Below, in pieces: positions 1 through 5,796 of a DNA stretch of 34,378 nucleotides. Origin of the DNA: Bermanella sp034111105 (GTDB lineage Bacteria > Pseudomonadota > Gammaproteobacteria > Pseudomonadales > Oceanobacteraceae); NCBI GenBank assembly GCA_034111105.1, contig JAWUXY010000170.1, forward strand, positions 1 to 34,378, written 5' to 3'. The notes below the pieces were generated by a model, which ran no database searches, had not been told where the DNA came from, and saw only the letters and a program-made list of their open reading frames with translations. Within the stretch, counting starts at the first letter, position 1. The number at the start of each line of letters is the position of its first letter. A program made the position numbers and the translations under genes.

Positions 1-1
1 T

Positions 2-202
2 TATTGCGCTAAATACCTAGATACCGTCTATATCCTTCATGCCTTTACTAAAACGACTAATGGAGTCGATAGAAAGGCTATGGACACTGCCTCAAGCCGT
101 TATAAAGATATGATGGCTGCAATAAGGTTGGCCGAAAAGGAAAAGAAACAATCAGACCAAAGCTCAAAACAACCAAAAAGACATAAGAAAAGGAAAAGAT
201 AG
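2..202 (+). CDS. HigB/RelE-type toxin, phage Gp49-like family (5' part outside window)
   Basis: The frame is open from the window edge to a TAG at 200-202, giving the last 66 residues. The segment YILHAFTKTTNGVDRKAM followed by a Lys-rich tail is typical of the C-terminal half of phage-derived Gp49-like (DUF891) toxins, which are ribosome-dependent mRNA interferases related to HigB and RelE. The next gene, 98 bp downstream on the same strand, encodes an HTH protein of the type that pairs with these toxins, so toxin-first order (higBA-like) is inferred. The N-terminus cannot be seen. The pair sits beside an orphan tmRNA 3' end, a usual place for stabilising cassettes at the edge of an integrated element. 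Family assignment rests on the motif alone. Confidence 0.75.
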   Translation, partial: YCAKYLDTVYILHAFTKTTNGVDRKAMDTASSRYKDMMAAIRLAEKEKKQSDQSSKQPKRHKKRKR

Positions 203-247
203 TAACTTTTGGTATATTAATATCCGAGCTATTTATACAGAATTTCG

Positions 248-253
248 TATAAT
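248..253 (+). promoter_or_regulatory. Candidate -10 box for the antitoxin gene
   Basis: A perfect TATAAT lies 48 bp before the antitoxin ATG in the 98-bp gap after the toxin stop. The hexamer 17 bp upstream (CGAGCT) is a poor -35. It could allow antitoxin synthesis independent of the toxin transcript, but composition alone could produce it in this AT-rich gap. Confidence 0.3.
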
Positions 254-300
254 ACCCATTATATGCAAAACTTCACTACTACTGAATATCGAGGGCTTTT

Positions 301-621
301 ATGGATAACCTACAGTTTGACAACATATTTGACGTGGTTGCAGAAAGCTCCGAAGAAGCTGCTGACTTAGAATTTAGAGCAGATTTAATGCTCGTTATTC
401 GTGAAATCATAGAATCAAAAGGCTGGAGCCAAGCCACCGCTGCTGAAGAGCTAGGGGTCGCACAGCCAAGAATAAGCGAAATAACTCGTGGTAAAATTCA
501 GCTCTGCTCAGCAGATAAGCTTATCGGGTATTTATCCAAACTAGGCTTCCGTATCAAACCTCAATTCGAAGCCGAACGACAAAGAACACTTGAAGTAAAG
601 GTTCGTCAACTAGCCGCTTAA
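301..621 (+). CDS. HTH-type antitoxin (XRE/HigA-like), partner of the upstream toxin
   Basis: This is a 106-residue protein. Residues about 34-65 form a helix-turn-helix with the pattern GWSQATAAEELGVAQPRISE, where the recognition helix lies around VAQPRISEI. The short acidic N-terminus and the basic C-terminal tail fit the HTH_37/XRE antitoxins found next to Gp49-like toxins. These antitoxins neutralise the toxin by direct binding and repress their own promoter. The ATG is preceded by GAGG at about 6 nt. The gap to the toxin (98 bp) is longer than in most TA pairs, where genes nearly touch, and holds a possible separate promoter. The pair probably stabilises an integrated element whose end lies at 740-771. 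Confidence 0.8.
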   Translation: MDNLQFDNIFDVVAESSEEAADLEFRADLMLVIREIIESKGWSQATAAEELGVAQPRISEITRGKIQLCSADKLIGYLSKLGFRIKPQFEAERQRTLEVKVRQLAA

Positions 622-739
622 AAAGGGCCATATTCTGGCCACTACATAGTGCTTTATAGTGCATCAACGTGCAAGTAAAACAGCTAGACCCTCAGTATCC
701 ATGGGCATTGAGGGTTAACTAGCAATAACCAGAAGCTAA

Positions 740-771
740 GGACGTGGGTTCGAACCCCGCCGTCTCCACCA
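740..771 (+). repeat. Orphan tmRNA (ssrA) 3' end, probable attachment-site copy
   Basis: The 32 bp read GGAC, a 5-bp T-stem (GTGGG/CCCGC) around the loop TTCGAAC, then CGTCTCC, A and the encoded CCA. GGAC before the T-stem and CTCCACCA at the end match the 3' end of gammaproteobacterial tmRNA. The 5' end, tag frame and pseudoknots of tmRNA are not found in the preceding 740 bp, so this is not a full gene. Integrases of many islands and prophages recombine at exactly this part of ssrA, leaving an intact gene at one end and a short 3' copy at the other. I infer that the element lies to the left and that the original chromosome resumes to the right. Confidence 0.65.
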
Positions 772-778
772 AATTTTT

Positions 779-792
779 GCTAACGCGTTAGC
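779..792. repeat. 14-bp perfect palindrome beside the tmRNA end
   Basis: GCTAACGCGTTAGC is perfectly self-complementary and begins 8 bp after the encoded CCA. It may be an arm-type or excisionase site for the element, or the base of a processing hairpin of the original tmRNA transcript. Nothing else in the sequence decides between these. Confidence 0.45.
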
Positions 793-862
793 ATAGTTTG
801 ATACAGAGTTAGATTGTTTAACTCACATCCAAGATCAGGTGTTCAATTAATCGAATACCATC

Positions 863-900
863 AAAAAAGCCCAGGCCTAATTTAGGTTCTGGGCTTTTTT
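863..900 (+). terminator. Rho-independent terminator, probably of the original tmRNA gene
   Basis: An A-tract and GCCCAG at 863-874 pair with CTGGGC and a T-tract at 889-900. The intervening CCTAA/TTAGG can extend the helix. No protein gene ends just upstream on the plus strand, so the natural reading is that this terminated ssrA before the element split gene and terminator. It would also act on the minus strand for transcripts from the lipoprotein gene at 1124-2389. Confidence 0.75.
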
Positions 901-1123
901 GTTTTTAAAAGTAGACGCCTCATAAAATTAATACTCTATCGCGCTAAAATGTAATTTAGTAACACACGCATAAAATATCAAATCACCCTAACTCACTCCT
1001 CACTCCTCACCATGCTAAAGCATTTCTTTTACTGGTGAATTTTCAACTTAGCTTAAGATGGAGACAACTCATCTACCATGTTATTTTGAATGATTGAATC
1101 AACAACCACCCAAGAAAAAACAA
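901..1123. other. Intergenic stretch with a hairpin over the lipoprotein stop codon
   Basis: No convincing coding frame is seen here. Two small features stand out. One is a short tandem repeat of CTCACTC-type units near 993-1010. The other is a 9-bp inverted repeat, GAATGATTG at 1088-1096 against CAATCATTC at 1121-1129, whose right arm includes the stop codon of the minus-strand lipoprotein gene. The loop is 24 nt with no clean T-tract after the helix, so it is a weak terminator candidate at best. Confidence 0.4.
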
Positions 1124-2389
1124 TCATTCCTCGTTAACAACACCAACCCATGATAAATATTTTGGTGTGAAGTCGAGCGTTATTGCATCTTTCAATACTC
1201 CGCTACTCGAATCAATAACCACTATTTTTTTATCAATACTGTCTGCGATATAAATATCGTCACTCACAGGGTTTGTAATAAATGCAATTCGACTATGACC
1301 TGTTAATTCAGGCAGTTTATTTAATGCTTTTACTTTATTTAAACGGCTAAAGTTATCCGCAATATTTAGAACGTGAACAAAACCTGACTTATCCAGCACA
1401 ATTAAAGCGTCACGCTCAACTTTAGAGCTTAAATACTCAGAGTTATCACCATTTGTCCAATCTACAGCTGTGATCTTAGATTCATTAATATCAAGAGCGT
1501 ATAATTTACCATTTGCCCACCCCGCTATAACATTCGCCTTGGCGTCACCTGAAAAAGAGCCAATACGATCACCTTCAGGCATCGTTGTCGGGTTTTCAAT
1601 CTTATGGGCAGAGAATGATGTCCCGTCTTGTTTAATGATTAATACGCCATCTGAACAGCCAAATACACTTGCATTATGTGTAGAGAAACTACCGTGCAAT
1701 GCCGGACAATTTAAATCGAAGCGCTCGACAAAATCATAATTGCTTGATGACTCATTAAATTCATATAACTCTACTTGGTTAGGCAATGTTGATTTAAGCT
1801 CGGCAGGTCGGTACGTGGTTATTAAAAAATTACCGCGAGGTTCTGCTGTGCCATGCATATAATTATCTAAATTTAACGACCGCTCGTTATTAGTTAAAAT
1901 ACCATCGCCATCGAAGCTGATAACAGAGGACATTAATGATGCCTTACTATCGCCATCAAAAAATATGGCTACCTGCCCGTCATTATTTCGAATGTGCGTT
2001 GGCTTTACACCATTAAATGTTTTTGATAATAGCGATGCATCTTTTTTATAGTCATGTAAGTGATCACCATGGTCTTCTTGATACACGCCGCCATCAACAA
2101 TTTGTACAATATTTTGCTCACGCTCAGCAACCAAACCAAATCGATATTTGGGCGATGAATACAACGAACTCGCAATATTATTCAGACTGATGCGATCTAG
2201 CTCGGCCCCTTTTTTTAAGTCAACCACAGCTAACTCAGCTGAGTCTGCAGAAGAAACCAATAAACGACCACTGGCTGTTGATTCGATTTTTGATTTTTCA
2301 CTAGACCCACCAGACTTACTATCGTTACAGCCGACCAAACTCATTGCGGCCATCAATATTGGTAGGGCCACTATTTTATTTATCATCAT
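1124..2389 (-). CDS. Beta-propeller lipoprotein resembling zinc chaperone AztD
   Basis: I choose the ATG at 2389 (421 residues): it follows AAAGAGA and begins a lipoprotein signal (hydrophobic stretch, then LVGC with Cys21), whereas the longer frame starts with GTG and adds an unlikely leader. After a Ser/Gly-rich linker the protein shows repeated short beta segments of the YVTN/propeller kind. Residues 105-113 read EDHGDHLHD, with His107, 110 and 112 as a possible zinc site, followed by a KPTHIRNNDGQVAIFFDG stretch that I recall from AztD-type periplasmic zinc chaperones. The Zur-like gene and Zur-box palindromes immediately upstream support a zinc role. A membrane-anchored form differs from soluble AztD, and no AztABC transporter is present here. 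Confidence 0.6.
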   Translation of the reverse strand: MMINKIVALPILMAAMSLVGCNDSKSGGSSEKSKIESTASGRLLVSSADSAELAVVDLKKGAELDRISLNNIASSLYSSPKYRFGLVAEREQNIVQIVDGGVYQEDHGDHLHDYKKDASLLSKTFNGVKPTHIRNNDGQVAIFFDGDSKASLMSSVISFDGDGILTNNERSLNLDNYMHGTAEPRGNFLITTYRPAELKSTLPNQVELYEFNESSSNYDFVERFDLNCPALHGSFSTHNASVFGCSDGVLIIKQDGTSFSAHKIENPTTMPEGDRIGSFSGDAKANVIAGWANGKLYALDINESKITAVDWTNGDNSEYLSSKVERDALIVLDKSGFVHVLNIADNFSRLNKVKALNKLPELTGHSRIAFITNPVSDDIYIADSIDKKIVVIDSSSGVLKDAITLDFTPKYLSWVGVVNEE

Positions 2390-2584
2390 AAAATCTCTTT
2401 CAGTTAGTTTTAAGCGTTCATTCTTTATTAGGGCTGATATCACAGACAGCAAATAACGTAATATTGAATAGTTAAAACGCACTCTCTATCACTTGTTTTA
2501 GATATATTCATTGCCATAAAAATGGCTATAACGTGGCATGAGATTTACGTTTTAGGTGTATTCATCTTTTCGATAACAGCGTCG

Positions 2585-2650
2585 CTATCTAGACGCGTCA
2601 CGCCATTGTTTTAATATTTGAACGCACATTGATTCACTCTCAGCAGACAT
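2585..2650 (-). CDS. Possible 21-residue leader or small protein below the Zur boxes
   Basis: In the roughly 290-bp leader between the Zur-box palindromes and the lipoprotein start, a 22-codon frame begins with ATG at 2650. AGGTG stands 7 nt before it and the stop is TAG. The peptide is MSAESESMCVQILKQWRDAS plus one Arg. I do not recognise it. It may be a leader peptide, a degraded gene or chance. Confidence 0.2.
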   Translation of the reverse strand: MSAESESMCVQILKQWRDASR

Positions 2651-2680
2651 AAACGACACCTGATCCAAGACAAATCAATA

Positions 2681-2698
2681 GATATGTTACAACATATC
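2681..2698. promoter_or_regulatory. Zur-box-like operator 1
   Basis: GATATGTTACAACATATC is an 18-bp inverted repeat with 8-bp arms and a 2-bp centre. It closely resembles the gammaproteobacterial Zur box (GTTATGTTATAACATAAC type). It lies between the Zur-like gene and the AztD-like lipoprotein gene, upstream of the latter. Zinc-loaded Zur would repress the lipoprotein gene here. Confidence 0.65.
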
Positions 2699-2717
2699 AT
2701 AATTATTACAAATAAAA

Positions 2718-2735
2718 GTTATGTTGTATCATTTC
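2718..2735. promoter_or_regulatory. Zur-box-like operator 2 (degenerate)
   Basis: GTTATGTTGTATCATTTC matches about 14 of 18 positions of the same Zur consensus and its left arm is exact. Centre-to-centre distance to operator 1 is about 37 bp, so two dimers could bind on similar DNA faces. The better box is operator 1. Confidence 0.45.
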
Positions 2736-2779
2736 GATAGAATGGGCTAGTGCATGGGGATTAACCCGTGCAGGTCTAT

Positions 2780-3235
2780 TTAGGCTTTGAAGCAGCTCTT
2801 GCAGACACAGCTCATTTCAAACTGTGGGCTCACCAACATAAAGCCAGCTTTGTCTGCATTAAGCTGCATTTCATCAATAATTGATTGCTTGATACTGATC
2901 TCTTCAACTTTCTGACATTCACTGCAGATTAGAAACTGAGGGACTTCATGGGGGTGGCTGCAAGTAATATGAGCACAAGCAACAAATTTATTCGCAAGGC
3001 TTAGCTTATGCACCAATCTTTCTTCTTGCAGGAAATCTAAGATTCGGTACACCGACATTACCGGTATGATTTCACCGAATTCAACCTTATAAAGCTCTGC
3101 CAGCTCATAGGCAGAAGTGGCTTTTTTAGACGATAAAAGCGTTGAGAATATTTTTTTTCTCTTTTCCGTAAAGCGGGTGCCATGCTCTTTACAATGTTGC
3201 TCAGCATGGGCAATAATTTTTTGAATACTTGCCAT
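2780..3235 (-). CDS. zur: Fur-family metal regulator, probably Zur
   Basis: This 151-residue protein has the Fur fold order: an N-terminal winged helix (about 1-85, with SAYELAELY and a recognition region near MSVYRILDFL) and a C-terminal metal and dimerisation domain. The latter has HITCSHPHE, CSEC and CVCKSC motifs, that is two CxxC-type pairs for structural zinc. Length and the Cys pairs fit Zur better than Fur or PerR. The start is supported by GGAGG about 8 nt upstream. Two Zur-box-like palindromes lie just beyond its stop, before a His-rich lipoprotein gene, which supports zinc as its metal. It would act as a zinc-loaded dimeric repressor. A Fur or Mur identity is less likely but not excluded. 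Confidence 0.8.
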   Translation of the reverse strand: MASIQKIIAHAEQHCKEHGTRFTEKRKKIFSTLLSSKKATSAYELAELYKVEFGEIIPVMSVYRILDFLQEERLVHKLSLANKFVACAHITCSHPHEVPQFLICSECQKVEEISIKQSIIDEMQLNADKAGFMLVSPQFEMSCVCKSCFKA

Positions 3236-3262
3236 TCACAACCTCCAAATCAGTTACCTGGC

Positions 3263-3268
3263 ATTATA
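3263..3268 (-). promoter_or_regulatory. Candidate -10 box of the zur gene
   Basis: The minus strand reads TATAAT here, 27 bp before the zur ATG. I see no good -35 at 16-18 bp. The box position would give a very short leader containing the GGAGG ribosome site. Confidence 0.35.
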
Positions 3269-3300
3269 ACCCTTAGTACAAGTTAATTACTTAACTAAAT

Positions 3301-3587
3301 TGGTCATGCTATTTATGATGGCCTTTAATTATGATGAGGTTAATAAAAGCACTATATTCTGAGCACCACGCTAAAGCCGCTCAAGAGCACTCAATCTAAT
3401 ATCTCTGCTTATCGTGCTAACTTGATTAATCAATAATTAACCAAGAAGCCATGATAAAAAATACTACAAGCGCACCAATGTTAGCCTAAACCCTTTGGTT
3501 CATCGCCTGTCACGATAACGTGACACATGGGTATCAGCTCATACCTTCAAACTTAATGCCTAATCACGAAGTCTTTTCAGGCTTTGC
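3301..3587. other. Gap between the symporter and zur genes, with a perfect hairpin
   Basis: No coding frame is supported. TGTCACG-ATAA-CGTGACA at 3508-3525 is a perfect 7-bp inverted repeat, and GGTAT/ATACC at 3530-3545 forms a weaker one next to it. They lie about 60 bp beyond the symporter stop (minus strand) without a T-tract. They may be a factor-dependent end, an mRNA-stabilising hairpin or an operator. Confidence 0.4.
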
Positions 3588-4958
3588 TTATTCAAGCGCG
3601 ATTTTTTCAGCATCTGGTTTGTTATCCATATGCTTGTCTTGTGTAAAATATTCAACCGTACTGCACGTCACCACATCGCCTAATACATTTACGGATGTAC
3701 GGCACATATCCAATATTCGATCGACCCCTAAAATCAACGCAATACCTGCTGCGGGAATCCCCACCCCTTCTAGCACCATGCTTAAAATGATAATGCCGGC
3801 ACCCGGTGTTGCAGGTGAACCAATCGAAGCCGCCACCGCCATTGTGACAATAAAGACATAACTAGACAGGCTTAAATCCACATTAAAGACCTGCGCTAAA
3901 AACACAGTGGCAACCCCTTGGTAAAGGGCTGTCCCCGTCATGTTAATAGTGGCCCCTAGCGGCACTAAAAAACGTGATATTTTAGGTTTTATATTGAGTT
4001 TTTCTTCTGTCACTTGTAGCGTGATTGGCATCACTGCAGCCGAGCTACTGGTTGAAAAAGCCAATAGAAGTAATTCACGTATATTGACAAAGAAATATTT
4101 AAGGCTGTGTTTAAGCGTCAGCTTTGCCACAACAAAATATAAAATCGCAACAATCAATAACCCTAATAAAACGGTCAACACATAAATGGCCATACCCGCT
4201 AATACATCAATGCCTAAATTAGCCACTAATCGGGTGATCAACCCAAATACAGCAATAGGCGCTAATAACATAGCCCAAGACACAATCCGTAAACTGACTT
4301 CTTGCAATGCACCCAACAAATCAAATAACGGTTTAGACTGAGACGCAGGAATCGACAATAACGCAGCACCTAATACCGCTGAGAATAAAATCACCTGTAA
4401 CATTTCACCCGATGCCATTGAAGCAAGCGGGTTTTTAGGAATTAACCCAGATACTTTTGCCGGTAATTCCGATACCTCTGGAAACCCTTTAGCAACCGTA
4501 CTCACAACAGAACCTGCGTCTATATCGGTCAGCGCAGTTGCATCAATAAAATGCCCAGGCTGAATCTTAAGCGCCAATAAAATACCCACAGCAGCAGCGA
4601 ATGCTGTGGATGCGAAAATAAAGATAAGTGCGATAAACCCATTTTTCTTCATGGCTTCTGGATTATTATTTGCCGCCAATCCTCTCACAATAGAAGCCAT
4701 CACCAATGGCACTACGATCATTTGAATAATGGCCAAGAATACTTGCCCAGGTAATGCTAACCATGCGGTAATGGTTTTCACTAACGGTGGTGAAACCAGA
4801 TTTAAGTCAGGGCCCAACAACACACCAAACACTACGCCTAGGGCAAGTGCAATAAGCACTTTAAGCCATAGCCGCCCATGAATAAGTTGGTCAAATTGAT
4901 CCACTAAATTTTTTAATGGTGTCATAAACGGTTTTGATTTTATCATTTTATATCCCAT
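3588..4958 (-). CDS. Dicarboxylate/amino acid:cation symporter (DAACS family)
   Basis: This 456-residue protein is a glutamate-transporter-fold secondary carrier of the GltP/DctA/SstT superfamily, importing a dicarboxylate or amino acid with Na+ or H+. Visible family marks are the serine-rich re-entrant loop STSSSAAVMPIT, the NMTGTALYQG segment that binds cation and substrate, the GSPATPGAGI hairpin loop and VDRILDMCRTSVNVLGD near the C-terminus. About eight hydrophobic segments are present. The start could also be the ATG at 4946; neither start has a strong ribosome site. The substrate cannot be fixed from sequence, though an Arg in the last motif (DMCRT) is seen in acidic-substrate members. 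It appears monocistronic. Confidence 0.85.
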   Translation of the reverse strand: MGYKMIKSKPFMTPLKNLVDQFDQLIHGRLWLKVLIALALGVVFGVLLGPDLNLVSPPLVKTITAWLALPGQVFLAIIQMIVVPLVMASIVRGLAANNNPEAMKKNGFIALIFIFASTAFAAAVGILLALKIQPGHFIDATALTDIDAGSVVSTVAKGFPEVSELPAKVSGLIPKNPLASMASGEMLQVILFSAVLGAALLSIPASQSKPLFDLLGALQEVSLRIVSWAMLLAPIAVFGLITRLVANLGIDVLAGMAIYVLTVLLGLLIVAILYFVVAKLTLKHSLKYFFVNIRELLLLAFSTSSSAAVMPITLQVTEEKLNIKPKISRFLVPLGATINMTGTALYQGVATVFLAQVFNVDLSLSSYVFIVTMAVAASIGSPATPGAGIIILSMVLEGVGIPAAGIALILGVDRILDMCRTSVNVLGDVVTCSTVEYFTQDKHMDNKPDAEKIALE

Positions 4959-5012
4959 CTAAAAAATCAAACGGCCATTTATATTCAATCACCGTTAATG
5001 TTTTATTATTAC

Positions 5013-5041
5013 GTAACTAACAGGCATCTACTGTTAGTTAC
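5013..5041. promoter_or_regulatory. Perfect 11-bp inverted repeat upstream of the symporter gene
   Basis: GTAACTAACAG and CTGTTAGTTAC flank a 7-bp spacer, 55 bp before the symporter ATG. Without a T-tract it is more likely an operator or a leader hairpin than a terminator. The cognate regulator is unknown. Confidence 0.5.
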
Positions 5042-5719
5042 TGCCGATTTTTTCACAACCAAAGGAGTCTTGTGATAAGGCATTCCAGTTGTCACATACG
5101 CTAAAAACTAATTACCGGCATTTTCGCATTCACGTCATCGTTTAACTTGGTTTTAATCGCATGGCCCTTTTTAGCGCACATATAAAAGCGCTTCAGCTAT
5201 GTCGGTCATGGTACTTGTTTTTGAAATTGCGATGAGTCTCCTCAAATGCAATTGAGCATCAAGTATGCGGCGATCGCTAAAGCCTTTACATAAACAAAGA
5301 GATTAAGCTTATATTGCTGAGTACACTCACCGATCACACACAGAGTACCTTGTACACTTAATTTGTCTTTTCCAATTTTTATCCTCTAGCCGTTTTTTCT
5401 TTGTCCGGATTAAATACGTCAGTTGTGAGCTTAGCCTTGCCGTTTATACTCATCATTGCGTCTAAATTGCATCTAAATTGTTGCGTTAATATTTGAACTC
5501 AATTTGTATTATTTTCTTCAAAAACAAGTACATGCAAAAAAATTTGTGCCAGCGTCATCGCTTTTTCTAGCACATGAGTAAAAATTAATGCCTTCGGCTG
5601 AGTGAATGATCCACATAAAAAAACCTTATCCCTACAATTCTAGACGCTTAGAGCGCCATCTCACCTGATGCAAATCAATATAGTACACGCCATTAACCAT
5701 AGTAATTACAGGCTATTTA

Positions 5720-5740
5720 TAAGGTCTCAGTCTAACCTTA
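5720..5740. promoter_or_regulatory. Candidate operator of fadE
   Basis: TAAGGT-CTCAGTCTA-ACCTTA is a 21-bp inverted repeat directly after an AT-rich TATTTATA (5714-5721) that could serve as -10. It lies 57 bp before the fadE ATG, the place where a fatty-acid-responsive repressor (FadR or PsrA type) would bind. The arms do not match the E. coli FadR consensus well, so the regulator is left open. Confidence 0.35.
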
Positions 5741-5796
5741 CAAAACAGATTAAAACCCGCTAGGATTAACCCACCTTTCACAGTTAGGGATCTACT

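Larger units (their letters stand above)
4959..5796. other. 838-bp gap upstream of the symporter and fadE
   Basis: No full gene is seen. The symporter side (4959-5100) holds an 11-bp inverted repeat (5013-5041) and three CRP-like half sites: TCACA near 5053, TGTGA near 5071 and TCACA near 5092. On the minus strand a 24-codon frame (5389-5456, starting MSINGKAKLTTDVFNPDK) runs into a different frame with about 45 open codons (LSVQGTLCVIGECTQ and onward). This could be a decayed gene or noise. The 9-mer TCTAAATTG is repeated at 5461 and 5472. The last 150 bp hold the fadE control region. Confidence 0.4.

Noticed and set aside
740..771. A complete tRNA gene ending in encoded CCA
   Set aside because: Only the T arm and the 3' acceptor strand are present. 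The preceding 75-90 bp show no matching 5' acceptor strand, D arm or anticodon arm.
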